This document shows positions 52,357 through 61,891 of a DNA stretch of 64,000 nt, piece after piece. Source of the DNA: Catenulisporales bacterium (GTDB lineage: Bacteria; Actinomycetota; Actinomycetes; Streptomycetales; Catenulisporaceae); NCBI GenBank assembly GCA_019510485.1, contig JAEKKI010000169.1, positions 18,333 through 82,332 of the forward strand, read 5' to 3'. The notes under the pieces were generated by a model. It ran no database searches. It was not told the DNA's origin and worked only from the letters and a program-made list of their open reading frames with translations. Position numbers and translations under genes: made by a program. Positions within the stretch are counted from its first letter, which is position 1. Every line of letters starts with the position of its first letter.

Positions 52357-53693
52357 CAGCGCTCACCATCCCGGGCGGTGCGGAAACCGGCGAAGATCTG
52401 CCGGCGGATCGGGTAGTCCCAGTTCCGGAACGTGCCGCGGCACGCCACCGGGTCCACGGCGAACGAGCCGCCGCGCAGCATCTTGTAGTCCGGTCCGAAG
52501 AAGACCTCGGAGTACTCCTTGTACGGCCAGGCCGCGAAGCCCGGATACGGCAGGAAGTCCGAGGCCACCCACTCCCACACATCGCCGATCAGCTGCCGCG
52601 CGCCGCACGGCGCCGCGCCGTCCGGATAGGACCCGGCCGGGGCCGGCTGGAGATGCTCCTGGCCCAGATTCGCGTGCTGGGGCAAGGGATCCTCATCACC
52701 CCAGGGGTAGCGCCGCGACCGGCCGCCAGCCGGATCGTGCCGGGCCGCCTTCTCCCACTCGGCCTCGGTCGGCAGCCGCCGCCCCTTCCACGCCGCGAAG
52801 GCCTCGGCCTCGTAGTACGAGACGTGCACGACCGGTTCGGCCGGCGGCACCGGCTCGGTCACGCCGAACCGCCGCCGCAGCCACCGGCCGCCGTCGTGCG
52901 ACCAGTACAGCGGGGCGACCAGGCCGGCGGCGAGCCGGTGCTCCCAGCCCGGCGGCGACCACCAGCGCGGGTCGTCGTAGCCGCCGTCGGCGATGAACTC
53001 CAGATAGGCGCCGTTGGTGACCGGCGTGGTGTCGAGCCAGAACCCCGCGACGTCGACCTCGTGCGCCGGCCGCTCGTTGTCCAGGGCCCAGGGCTCGGTG
53101 GACGTGCCCATGGTGAACGGCCCGCCGGGCACGAACACCTCCAGCGGCAGCGACAGTGCGTCGGCCGGCGCGGGTGGCGGGGCCGGGCGGTGCAGGGCCG
53201 GCTCGCCGATCCGCAGCTGATGCGTGATCAGCATCGTCTCGTCGTGCTGTTGCTCGTGCTGGGCGATCAGGCCGAAGGCGAAGCCTTGGCGACCCAGCGA
53301 GGTCTCAGCCCAGCGGGGCTGCTCCAGCAGGTCCATGACCCGGCCGCGAACCTCGTGCACGTAGCGCCGCGCCTCGTCCGGAGGCAGTAGCGGCAGCGTG
53401 GGCCGCTCGGCGCGGGGATGCTCGAAGGCGTCGTACAGCGGGTCGATCTCCGGGTGCATGGGATCCCGGCCGCCGAGGTTGCGCAGGATCCAGAGCTCTT
53501 CTTGGTTGCCGATGTGCGCCAGGTCCCAGACCAGCGGCGACATCAGCGGGGAGTGCTGGCGGATCAGGTCGGCGTCGTCCACCGCGCCGGTCAGGCCCTC
53601 GGTGCGGCGGCGTGCACGGTCCAGGCTGCGGGCTATGTGCTCGGCGAGATCACCGGCGTCCGCGATCGGGTTGTGGTCTACGGGTGCTGTCAT
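52356..53693 (-). CDS. egtB: Hercynine oxygenase EgtB
   Basis: 445 residues. The N-terminal DinB-like domain carries LIAQHEQQHDETML, the HX3HXE triad that binds the catalytic iron. The C-terminal formylglycine-generating-enzyme-like (FGE-sulfatase) domain runs from VPGGPFTMGTSTEPWALDNE to YKMLRGGSFAVDP. It joins gamma-glutamylcysteine and hercynine in an O2-dependent C-S bond. ATG 53693 overlaps the egtA stop by 4 bp; the upstream open frame is antisense-free but unrelated. Confidence 0.97.
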   Translation of the reverse strand: MTAPVDHNPIADAGDLAEHIARSLDRARRRTEGLTGAVDDADLIRQHSPLMSPLVWDLAHIGNQEELWILRNLGGRDPMHPEIDPLYDAFEHPRAERPTLPLLPPDEARRYVHEVRGRVMDLLEQPRWAETSLGRQGFAFGLIAQHEQQHDETMLITHQLRIGEPALHRPAPPPAPADALSLPLEVFVPGGPFTMGTSTEPWALDNERPAHEVDVAGFWLDTTPVTNGAYLEFIADGGYDDPRWWSPPGWEHRLAAGLVAPLYWSHDGGRWLRRRFGVTEPVPPAEPVVHVSYYEAEAFAAWKGRRLPTEAEWEKAARHDPAGGRSRRYPWGDEDPLPQHANLGQEHLQPAPAGSYPDGAAPCGARQLIGDVWEWVASDFLPYPGFAAWPYKEYSEVFFGPDYKMLRGGSFAVDPVACRGTFRNWDYPIRRQIFAGFRTARDGER

Positions 53694-54790
53694 GGGAGAT
53701 CCTCCTCGGCGTAGCGCGCCACTTCGGCCGTCAGCGACTCCGGCGCGTCCATCCGCCCCAGGGCGGACAAGGCGACGTCGAAGCAGGCCGTGGCGGCTTT
53801 GCGGATCGGGGTCAGTTCGAGGGCGGCCCGGGCCTCGTCGGTGGCCCGGGCATCGTGGAACAAGGCGGTGACGAGTGCCGCCGGCACCCGCCACAGATCG
53901 CCGGGCAGCGCGTCGAGCACCCGCAACTCCAGGTACCCCTGCGGCCGGACCGGCGGGAAGAGGGTGGTCAGGTGATAGGCGAGGTCGTCCAGGGTCGGCG
54001 CCCGCACCTCGGCGGGGTCCAGCGCGCCGGTGGTGATCCACTCGCGGAAGGTGACCCCTGGCGGCGCCGTCCATGCGGCACCTGCCGGGCGCCGCACGCA
54101 CATGAGCTTCGCGTCCAGCGCATAGTGCGCATACGCCAGACGCGGGTCGGGGGAGTCCAGGGGTGGGGCCGCGGTGCGCCCCGGATCGAGGGCGGCCCAC
54201 ACCGCCGGCCGCTGGGAGCGGCAGAAGACCCAGGTGAGGACCGGGATCAGATCGTGGGCCAGGCGCCAGCGGCCACGGTAGCCGTCGGGGCCGTCGTGCT
54301 CGGTGCCGGCGTCCAGGTTCACCTGGATCGCGGCCGTGGAGCACATCATCACGCGGCCGGAGCCGTTGTCGCGGTCGAAGAACCGCTCCATCGCGACGTA
54401 ACGCGGGTCGTCCAGCACCCGTCGGGGAGGATGGCCGGGCTCGTGGCCGATGCCCACGAGCTCGAAGCCTGCCTCCTCGGCCGATCGCCGCAGCAGTTCC
54501 AGATCCCGGTCCGTGGCGGCGATCAGATCGCGGACCGAGAAGGCGGGTACGGAGCTCAGCTCCCACTGGCCGCCGGGTTCCATGCTCAGGTTTCCGGACA
54601 GCGGCAGCGCGGCCGCGGCCGCGAAGGCCCGTACGAGCCGCTCGCGCTCCGGGAGGCGTCCGGGGCGGCGGATGTCTCGGGGGAACCATTCCAGTTCCAC
54701 GCCGACCCGGCTCGGCGGGCCGGTCTTGAAACAGATGCCCGATATGTACTCCAGGGCATCCTCCACGGTGATGGGGGTCATGCGTTCCAT
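53690..54790 (-). CDS. egtA: Ergothioneine glutamate-cysteine ligase EgtA
   Basis: About 366 residues, GCS2-type carboxylate-amine ligase making gamma-glutamylcysteine for EgtB. Marks: VGVELEWFPRDIRRPGRLPE, LSMEPGGQWELSSVPAFSV, CSTAAIQVNLDAG and YLELRVLDALPGDLWRVPAA. The start is uncertain: ATG 54790, ATG 54781 and GTG 54811 all fit. First gene of egtABCD. No egtE-type lyase is seen in the cluster. Confidence 0.93.
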   Translation of the reverse strand: MERMTPITVEDALEYISGICFKTGPPSRVGVELEWFPRDIRRPGRLPERERLVRAFAAAAALPLSGNLSMEPGGQWELSSVPAFSVRDLIAATDRDLELLRRSAEEAGFELVGIGHEPGHPPRRVLDDPRYVAMERFFDRDNGSGRVMMCSTAAIQVNLDAGTEHDGPDGYRGRWRLAHDLIPVLTWVFCRSQRPAVWAALDPGRTAAPPLDSPDPRLAYAHYALDAKLMCVRRPAGAAWTAPPGVTFREWITTGALDPAEVRAPTLDDLAYHLTTLFPPVRPQGYLELRVLDALPGDLWRVPAALVTALFHDARATDEARAALELTPIRKAATACFDVALSALGRMDAPESLTAEVARYAEEDLP

Positions 54791-54846
54791 CGTGACACGC
54801 GGTACTGACACAGTCGCGGTCTCGCGGCTTACAGTTTTCGGAACAT

Positions 54847-54889
54847 GCCGAACCGCAGGCCAACCCTCATCGGGCTGACCTGCGGTTCG
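54847..54889 (-). terminator. Hairpin downstream of rpmB
   Basis: Perfect 12-bp arms CCGAACCGCAGG (54847-54858) and CCTGCGGTTCGG (54878-54889) with a 19-nt loop. It lies between rpmB and egtA, both on the minus strand, so it should end the rpmB transcript. Confidence 0.75.
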
Positions 54890-54936
54890 GAGGTCTTACA
54901 GAGTGTCGGGCGCAATGTGTAACGCCCGGGGCGTCG

Positions 54937-55122
54937 TCAGCGCGCGACCTTGCCGGCCTTGATGCACGAGGTGCACGCGTTCACGCGCTTCGGGGTCCCG
55001 CCCACGACCGTGCGCACGGTCTGGATGTTCGGGTTCCAGCGCCGCTTGGTCCGGCGGTGCGAGTGCGAGATGCTGTGGCCGAAGCCCGGCCCCTTGCCGC
55101 ACACGTCGCAGTTGGCAGCCAC
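54937..55122 (-). CDS. rpmB: 50S ribosomal protein L28
   Basis: 61 residues: [20 protein letters not shown], then [16 protein letters not shown] and [16 protein letters not shown]. The two CXXC pairs (CDVC and CTSC) are the zinc-binding form of L28. GTG start with GAGGTGA 6 nt upstream. In actinobacteria it typically lies beside the DhaL-domain gene and recG, as here, transcribed away from them. Confidence 0.97.
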   Translation of the reverse strand: MAANCDVCGKGPGFGHSISHSHRRTKRRWNPNIQTVRTVVGGTPKRVNACTSCIKAGKVAR

Positions 55123-55332
55123 TTCGATTCACCTCTACCGAGTCGTTGACGCCGCCGGTTGCGTAAGGACTGCGCGGCTGCGTGCGTTGCGTAAGTCCCG
55201 CCGTCATCGGCGGGCAGGTTTTACGGCCAGGGGGCGCAGCCCGTCCTGGCAACCTGGTCAGAGTAACCGAAGCGCGCCCCGTGACGCCAATCGGGGGGTA
55301 CCGCGGTCACGGCCCTCCATCCGCGACAGCGG

Positions 55333-55338
55333 TACCCT
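55333..55338 (+). promoter_or_regulatory. Leaderless -10 box for the DhaL-domain gene
   Basis: TACCCT ends 7 nt before the ATG at 55346; no ribosome binding site is visible. Confidence 0.5.
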
Positions 55339-55345
55339 GGCCGCC

Positions 55346-57181
55346 ATGCCCCCCACCGTCCCCGCCCCCGCCGAGGCGGCCCCCGTCGACGCCGGAGCCT
55401 TGCGGCGCTGGGCCGGCGCGGCGCTGGCGGTGCTGGGCCGGCACCGCGAGGAGATCGACGCCCTCAACGTCTTCCCCATCGCGGACAGCGACACCGGCAC
55501 CAACATGTACCTCACCTTCGAAGCCGCCTGCCGCGCCCTCGACGACCGCCTCGCCGCCCCGGGCCCCGGGCCCTCGGTGCCCGAGGCGCTCCAGGCGCTG
55601 GCGCACGGCGCGCTGCTCGGCGCGCGCGGCAACTCCGGTGTGATCTTGAGCCAGCTGCTCCGGGGCGCCGCCACCGCGCGCTACACGGGCTCGGCCGTGG
55701 ACGGCGCCGCGCTGGCAGCCGGACTCGCGGCAGCGGCCGAACTCGCCTACGACGCGGTGGCACGCCCGGCGACCGGGACGATCCTCACCGTGGCGACCGC
55801 CGCGGCCGAGTCCGCTTCGGCGGCAGCGGCGGCGATCGGGGAGCTGGCGGCGGGGCGGAGGGGAGCGGCGGCCGCGGCGACCGGCGGCGGCAGCCGTGAC
55901 GCGTCGGCGCGGGCGGCGGCCGGCATGCACGAACGCCCGGCACCCCTCACCGCCAACGACTCCCTCGCCTACGTCGCCCAGGCCGCCGCGGCCGGCGCGC
56001 GCGAGGCCCTCGGCCACACCACCGAGCAGCTCGACGTCCTGCGCCGGGCCGGCGTGGTCGACGCCGGCGGGCTGGGCCTCGTGGTCATCCTGGAGACGCT
56101 CGCGGCCTACACCGGCGGCGTCGACCCGCGCGGGGCGTACCGGCAGCGGCGGCTGGTCGCCGGCGGCGCGCGGGTGGTCGAGGCGGCGCCGAGCTCGCGG
56201 CCGGAGCCCGAGTTCGAGGTCATCTACCTGGTGGAGGCCTCCGAGAACGCGGTGGCCGAGCTGCGGCGCGATCTTGACGAGTTCTGCGAGCGCGGCGGCG
56301 GCGACAGCCTGGTGGTGGTCGGCGGCGAGGGCCTGTGGCGGGTCCACGTGCACGTCGACGACGCCGGGTACCCCATCGAGGCCGGCATCGGCGCCGGGCG
56401 GCTGCGGGACATCACGGTCACGCACCTGCCCTCGCACACCGCCCCGCACGCCGAGCTGCCCGCCACGGCCGCCGGCGCCGGCGCCACCGCCGCCGCGCCG
56501 GCCCCGCGCCCCACCCGCGTCGTGGTCGCCGTCGCCTACGGCGAGGGCATCGCCGCGCTGCTGGCGGAGGCCGGCGCGCACGTCCTGCGCGCCACCGTCG
56601 AGCGGCCGCCGAGCGCCGCCGACTTCGAGCGGGCCGTGGCCGCCACCCGGGCGGCCGAGGTGGTGCTGCTGCCCAACGACGCCGAGACCATCGTCGTGGC
56701 CGCCGCCGTGGCCGAGCGGCTCTCAGCCGCCGGCTCGCCGCCGATCCGGGTGGCCTCGGTCCCGGCCAAGGTGACCGTGCAGGGGATAGCGGCGCTGGCC
56801 GTGCACGAGCCGAACCGGCGCTTCGACGCCGACGTGGTGGCCATGACCGCCGCCGCCGGCGCCACCCGCTACGGTGCCATCGAGGTGGCCGTCACCGAGG
56901 CGTGGACGATGGCCGGGGTGTGCCGGCCCGGCCAGGTGCTCGGGCACGTCGAGAACGACGTCGCGCTGATCGAGGACGATCAGGCCGCCGCCGCCGTGGC
57001 CGTGTTGGAGCGGATGTTGTCGGCGGGTGGTGAGATGGTGACCTTGGTGGTCGGTGACGATGCGCGGCCCGGGATGTCCGAAAGCGTCGCCGACCGGCTG
57101 CGCGAGCGGCACCCGGTCGTGGACGTGGTGGTGTACGAGGGCGGGCAGACCGGCTACCCGCTCCTGATCGGCGTCGAGTGA
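55346..57181 (+). CDS. DhaL/DAK2-domain protein (FakA-like)
   Basis: 611 residues. The N-terminal DhaL domain (about 10-230) has NVFPIADSDTGTNMYLTFEA with Mg/ATP-binding Asp residues, GARGNSGVILSQLLRG and, after an Ala/Gly-rich insertion, GVVDAGGLGLVVILETL. A central linker and a C-terminal DAK1-like domain (about 380-611; VLLPNDAETIVVAAAVAER and VYEGGQTGYPLLIGVE) follow. This is the architecture of fatty acid kinase FakA, although no FakB-type partner is in the window. recG starts 20 bp downstream. Confidence 0.92.
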   Translation: MPPTVPAPAEAAPVDAGALRRWAGAALAVLGRHREEIDALNVFPIADSDTGTNMYLTFEAACRALDDRLAAPGPGPSVPEALQALAHGALLGARGNSGVILSQLLRGAATARYTGSAVDGAALAAGLAAAAELAYDAVARPATGTILTVATAAAESASAAAAAIGELAAGRRGAAAAATGGGSRDASARAAAGMHERPAPLTANDSLAYVAQAAAAGAREALGHTTEQLDVLRRAGVVDAGGLGLVVILETLAAYTGGVDPRGAYRQRRLVAGGARVVEAAPSSRPEPEFEVIYLVEASENAVAELRRDLDEFCERGGGDSLVVVGGEGLWRVHVHVDDAGYPIEAGIGAGRLRDITVTHLPSHTAPHAELPATAAGAGATAAAPAPRPTRVVVAVAYGEGIAALLAEAGAHVLRATVERPPSAADFERAVAATRAAEVVLLPNDAETIVVAAAVAERLSAAGSPPIRVASVPAKVTVQGIAALAVHEPNRRFDADVVAMTAAAGATRYGAIEVAVTEAWTMAGVCRPGQVLGHVENDVALIEDDQAAAAVAVLERMLSAGGEMVTLVVGDDARPGMSESVADRLRERHPVVDVVVYEGGQTGYPLLIGVE

Positions 57182-57201
57182 CGGCAGGAGGTGTCCGAAC
57201 C

Positions 57202-59302
57202 ATGGGCATCCGCTTGGCCGAGCCCCTGCACAAGGCCGTGGGCGACCGCACGGCGAAAGTGCTGCGCACCGGGCTCGGCCTGGAGACGGTGGGCGATCTG
57301 CTGCGCCACTATCCGCGCAAGTACGTCCGGCGCGGCGAGCTGACCGAGCTGTCCGAGCTGGAACCGGGCACCGAGGCGACGATCGTCGCGCAGGTCACCA
57401 AGGTCAGCCGGCGTTCGATGGCGGCCCGGCGCGGCCAGATGATGACCGTGGAGGTGCGCGACAGCGCCGACGTCGCGGTGGAGATCACCTTCTTCAACCC
57501 GCGCGCGGCCAACCAGCTCAAGCCCGGGATGCTCGGCATGTTCGCCGGCAAGGTCGGCGAGTACCACGGCCGCATCCAGCTGACCAACCCCGAGTTCGCC
57601 AAGCTGGAGGCGGATTCCGAGCAGGCCGGCGACTCGCCGATCGACAACTGGGCCGGCGAGCTGCTCCCGCTCTATCCGTCCACCGGCGGCCTGCCGTCGT
57701 GGAAGATCGCGCGCTGCGTCCGCATGGTCCTGGACCAGCTCGACGCCGATCCCGAGGACGATCCGCTGCCCCGCCCGGTCCGGGCCCGCCAGGGGCTGCT
57801 GGCGCTGACCGATGCCCTGACCAAGATCCACCGCCCCGACGACTGGCCCCAGATCGCGGTCGCCCGCAAGCGCCTGAAGTGGGACGAGGCGCTGCCGATG
57901 CAGGCCGTGCTGGCGCAGCGGCGCGAGGCCCTCAAGGCGCTGCCGGCGGTGCCGCGCCGCCGGGTGCCCGGCGGCCTGCTCGACGCCTTCGACGCCGCGC
58001 TGCCGTTCCAGCTCACCGGCGGCCAGCGCGCGGTCGGCGAGGAGATCGAGCGGGATCTGGCCTCGGCGCATCCGATGCACCGGCTGTTGCAGGGTGACGT
58101 GGGCTCGGGCAAGACGATGGTCGCGCTTCGGGCCATGCTCGTGGCGGCCGACGCCGGCGGGCAGTCCGTGCTGCTGGCTCCGACCGAGGTGCTGGCGCAG
58201 CAGCACCATCGGTCGATCGTGCAGATGCTGGGGCCGGCGGCCGACGTGCCGCTGGACCTGTTCTCCGAGGCGCCGGCGCCGGAACCGGGACGCAAGCAGG
58301 TCAAGGTCGCCCTGCTGACTGGATCGCAGAACGCGAAGGAACGCCGCGAGAACCTCCTGGACGCCGCCTCCGGCGCGGCCGGGATCGTGATCGGCACCCA
58401 CGCGGTGATCCAGGACCACGTCCAGTTCGCCGACCTCGGCCTGGTCGTCATCGACGAGCAGCACCGCTTCGGCGTCGAGCAGCGCGACGCCGCCCGCCGG
58501 ACGCTCCCCGATCGCCACGCACGTCGTGGCCGCGCACGAGCACCCCACGCATTTCACGCGGGTCTGGGAGCGCATCCGCGAAGAGGTGGCGGCCGGACAT
58601 CAGGCCTATGTCGTGTGCCCGCGCATCGGCGAGGCCGACGAAACCTCCGACGACGGCTCGGACCTGGTCAGCGAGCCCGGCCAGCAGCGGCCGCCGCTGG
58701 CCGTGGTGGAGGTCGCGGCCAAGCTCGCCGAAGGCCCGCTGAAGGGTCTGCGGGTGGGCGTGCTGCACGGCCGCATGGCGCCGGACGACAAGGACGCCAC
58801 GATGCGCGCGTATGCCGCGCACGAGCTGGACGTCCTGGTCGCCACCACGGTCATCGAGGTCGGCGTGAACGTCCCGAACGCGACGGCGATAGTCGTGATG
58901 GACGCCGACCGCTTCGGCGTGTCGCAACTGCACCAGCTGCGCGGCCGCGTGGGCCGCGGTCAGTGGGCCGGCCTGTGCCTGCTGGTCACCGAATCGCCCG
59001 AGGGCAGCCCGGCCCGCGAGCGCCTGGCCGCCGTCGCCTCGACGCTGGACGGCTTCGAGCTGTCGAAGATCGACCTCGCGCTCCGCAAGGAGGGCGACGT
59101 CCTCGGCGCCTCGCAGTCCGGCTACCGCTCCTCGCTGCGCATGCTCAGCGTCATCGAGGACGAGGCGGTCATCCGCGCGGCCCGCGACGAGGCCACGCCA
59201 CTGGTCGAGGCCGATCCCGAGCTGACACGGCATCCGGCGCTGGCCGCGGCGGTCGCCGGGCTGTTGGACACGCAGCGCGCGGAATACCTGGGCAAGACGT
59301 GA
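57202..59302 (+). pseudogene. recG: ATP-dependent DNA helicase RecG, internal deletion and frameshift
   Basis: RecG reverses stalled replication forks. The first frame supplies the wedge/OB domain (YPRKYVRRGELTELSELEPG onward), HRLLQGDVGSGKTMVALRAM (Walker A), APTEVLAQQHHRSI and LVVIDEQHRFGVEQRDAA (Walker B, DEQH). At 58489-58500 homology shifts frame and resumes at GRSPIATHVVAAHEHPTHFT, then YVVCPRIGEADE, VLHGRMAPDDKDATM, TTVIEVGVNVPNA and LRGRVGRGQW to the end. About 40 residues, including the TATPIPRT motif III, are missing. ATG 57202 has AGGAGG upstream. Confidence 0.9.
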
Positions 59303-59907
59303 CCCGCATCATCGCCGGCCAGGCCCGCGGCCGCCGCCTGGCCGTCCCGCCCGGCGACCGCACCCGCCCCACCGGCGACCGGGCCCGCGAGGGCCTGTTC
59401 TCGGCGCTGGAAGCGGAGTTCGGCGGTCTGGCCGGGCTGCGGGTCCTGGACTTGTTCGCCGGCTCCGGCGCCCTCGGCCTGGAAGCGCTGTCGCGCGGTG
59501 CTGAGTCGGTGCTGCTCGTCGAGTCCGATCGCCGCGTCACCCAGCTGATCACCAGGAACGTCGCCACCGTCGGGGTGCCCGGCGCCCGCGTCCTGGCCGA
59601 CCGCGCCGAACGGGCCGTCGCCGCGCCGCCGCCGAGGGAAGCCCCGTTCGATCTGGTCCTGCTCGATCCCCCGTACGCGGTGGCCGACTCGGTGGTGGTG
59701 ACCATCCTCACAGCCCTCGGCGCCGGCGGCTGGCTCGCCGACCAGGCCGTCGTGGTGCTCGAGCGTTCCTCGCGGGATCCGGAATTCCCCTGGCCACCGG
59801 GCTATGAGCCGACGCGGAGCAAGGACTACGGGGAGGCCCGGATGAACCACGCGGTCTGGTACGGTCGCCGCGCGTCAACCACCGGACCCCTCGAATCGCC
59901 GGAGTGA
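59299..59907 (+). CDS. rsmD: 16S rRNA (guanine(966)-N(2))-methyltransferase RsmD
   Basis: 202 residues. Marks: TRIIAGQARGRRLAVPPGDR, TRPTGDRAREGLFSAL, the SAM loop VLDLFAGSGALGLEALSRGA and LVLLDPPYAVADSVVV, where DPPY is the N-methyltransferase catalytic motif. GTG at 59299 overlaps the recG stop (GTGA). It belongs to the conserved recG-rsmD-coaD series. Confidence 0.96.
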   Translation: MTRIIAGQARGRRLAVPPGDRTRPTGDRAREGLFSALEAEFGGLAGLRVLDLFAGSGALGLEALSRGAESVLLVESDRRVTQLITRNVATVGVPGARVLADRAERAVAAPPPREAPFDLVLLDPPYAVADSVVVTILTALGAGGWLADQAVVVLERSSRDPEFPWPPGYEPTRSKDYGEARMNHAVWYGRRASTTGPLESPE

Positions 59908-59909
59908 AC

Positions 59910-60422
59910 ATGGACGAGCCCGTCACCCGCCGCGTCGTCTGTCCCGGGTCCTTCGACCCGATCACCAACGGACACCTGGACATCATCGGCCGCGCCTCGA
60001 CCCTGTTCGACGAAGTGGTCGTCGCCGTCGGCGTGAACGCCGGGAAGTCCGGGAACCTGTTCAGCATCGACGAGCGGATCGACCTGGTGCAGCGGGTCAC
60101 GGCCGACTACGGCAACGTGCGGGTCGAGCCGATCGACGGCCTGCTGGTCGACTTCTGCGCCCGGCACGGCATCCGGGCGATCATGAGGGGCCTGCGAGCG
60201 GTCAGCGACTACGAATACGAACTCCAGATGTCGCACATGAACCACCGGCTGTCCGGCGTCGAGACCTTGTTCGTGGCCGCCAACCCGCTGTACAGCTACC
60301 TGTCCTCCTCACTGCTCAAAGAGGTCGCCTCGCTCGGCGGGGACGTCGCGGGCCTGGTCCCCGACCTGGTGCTTTCAGCCCTGGATGAGCGACTGGCTGA
60401 ACGCCGGGCGAAGTCCGCGTAG
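59910..60422 (+). CDS. coaD: Phosphopantetheine adenylyltransferase
   Basis: 170 residues, fourth step of coenzyme A synthesis. Marks: RRVVCPGSFDPITNGHLDII with the T/HxGH nucleotidyltransferase motif, GLLVDFCARHGIRAIMRGLR, and YSYLSSSLLKEVASLGGDV, where the Ser-Ser-Ser loop is characteristic. ATG 59910 has GGAG just upstream; a GTG at 59904 is possible. It is 2 bp after rsmD. Confidence 0.97.
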   Translation: MDEPVTRRVVCPGSFDPITNGHLDIIGRASTLFDEVVVAVGVNAGKSGNLFSIDERIDLVQRVTADYGNVRVEPIDGLLVDFCARHGIRAIMRGLRAVSDYEYELQMSHMNHRLSGVETLFVAANPLYSYLSSSLLKEVASLGGDVAGLVPDLVLSALDERLAERRAKSA

Positions 60423-60531
60423 CCTGTGCGCTGGGGCCCGTGCGCTGCGGGCAGCGAGCTGTACTGCTTAACGACCTAGCGATGCCGACTCCACGGGGCG
60501 GCACCGTGCCGCCCGAAGGAGCGTGTGAGAA

Positions 60532-61716
60532 GTGGCCACAAGCGACCGCCTGGAGCAGATGGTCGGTGACCTGGTGCAGATCGTGGAGAGCGCCAAGGCG
60601 GTCCCGATGTCGGCATCGTGCGTGATCAACCGCGGCGAGGTGATGGAGATACTGCACGAGCTCGGCGCGGGCCTGGCCGAGGAGCTGGCCGAGTCCCGCC
60701 GCCTGGTGGCCGAGCGCGAAGAGGTGATAGCCCAGGCCCGGCGGGACGCCGCCGAGCACATCGAGGCCGCCCGCCGCGAGCGCGGCAGCATGCTGTCGGG
60801 CACCGAGGTCGGCCGCGAGGCCGAGCGGATCCGCAACGCCGCCCTGGAGGAGGCGCGCCGCATCCGCGACGACGCCGACAACTACGTCGACGACAAGCTC
60901 GCCAACTTCGAGGTCGTGCTCACCAAGACCCTGCAGGCGGTGGGCCGGGGCCGGGCCAAGATGGGCGGCCGGGACCCGATGGAGGAGCTCGGCATGCACG
61001 TGGCCGAGCAGGACGCGGCCGAGGCCGCGACCCGGCCGGAGTACGACTACAGCGAGCGCGACGACCACGTCCCCGCCGGCCGCGTCGAGTACCACACCGG
61101 CGAGTACCCGAAGTACACCGACGACGGGTACGAGGTCCAGCAGAACGACTACTCGGGCCAGCCCTCGTACCAGGAGGCGCCGTCCTATCAGGAAGCGCCC
61201 TCCTACCAGGAGGCCCCGGCCTACCAGCAGGAGACGTCGGCCTACCAGGAGATCTCCTACGCGCAGCAGGAGGACGCCTACAGCCAGGGCTCCTACGGGC
61301 TGCCGGAGCCGGAGCTGTCCCACGAGTTCGCCCAGGCCGACATGAGCGGCGTGTTCCAGCGTCCGGACTTCTCCCAGGACTACCCGCCGCAGGAGTACGC
61401 GCAGCCGGCGCCGGTCGCGGCCGGCTACGGCTACGAGGAGCAGGGCGCGTACAACTACAACGATCCGGCCTCGGTGCCGTACCCGGTCCAGCCCTACGGC
61501 TCGCAGTACGGGCAGCAGGAGTACCACACCGGCGAGTACCCGGCGTATCAGCAGCAGCCCGAGGACCCGTACGCGCAGCAGGGCCGGCACCAAGCGCAGC
61601 ACGGCCAGAACGGCCATCAGAACGGCCAGAACGGCCAGCAGCCGGAGGCCACCGGCTTCTTCGACACCGGGATGATCGACGTGCGGCAGTTCCGAGACGA
61701 CCCGTACCAGAGGTAG
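60532..61716 (+). CDS. DivIVA-like coiled-coil protein with Tyr/Gln-rich tail
   Basis: 394 residues from GTG 60532 (GAAGGAG 9 nt upstream). Residues about 1-145 are strongly helical and probably coiled coil (EELAESRRLVAEREEVIAQA; RREAERIRNAALEEARRIRD-type heptads), resembling DivIVA or ATP synthase b-subunit-like proteins found in this position in actinobacteria. From about 165 to the end the protein is low-complexity, rich in Tyr, Gln, Glu, Pro and Gly: PSYQEA occurs three times in tandem from residue 211, EYHTGEYP occurs twice, and GQNG repeats lie near the C-terminus. Likely a membrane- or pole-associated organiser; not proven. Confidence 0.8.
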   Translation: MATSDRLEQMVGDLVQIVESAKAVPMSASCVINRGEVMEILHELGAGLAEELAESRRLVAEREEVIAQARRDAAEHIEAARRERGSMLSGTEVGREAERIRNAALEEARRIRDDADNYVDDKLANFEVVLTKTLQAVGRGRAKMGGRDPMEELGMHVAEQDAAEAATRPEYDYSERDDHVPAGRVEYHTGEYPKYTDDGYEVQQNDYSGQPSYQEAPSYQEAPSYQEAPAYQQETSAYQEISYAQQEDAYSQGSYGLPEPELSHEFAQADMSGVFQRPDFSQDYPPQEYAQPAPVAAGYGYEEQGAYNYNDPASVPYPVQPYGSQYGQQEYHTGEYPAYQQQPEDPYAQQGRHQAQHGQNGHQNGQNGQQPEATGFFDTGMIDVRQFRDDPYQR

Positions 61717-61785
61717 TCACCTCGGGCCGAGGCGGCCCGGCCCGGCGGCCGTCACCAGCAGCCGGACCGCCGGCGGCGATCGGGT

Positions 61786-61815
61786 TTGGCCAGCGCCCGC
61801 ACGCTCGGCTATCGT
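61786..61815 (+). promoter_or_regulatory. Candidate promoter of the DUF177-rpmF-rnc operon
   Basis: TTGGCC (61786-61791) and TATCGT (61810-61815) are separated by 18 nt. Transcription would begin near 61822, giving a leader of about 70 nt. Confidence 0.45.
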
Positions 61816-61891
61816 GGATGTCTGCCTGACGGCCGATCGGCTGACGCGCGCCCTTCAGCTTGGGTTTCCATCAAACGACGATAGAGGGATC

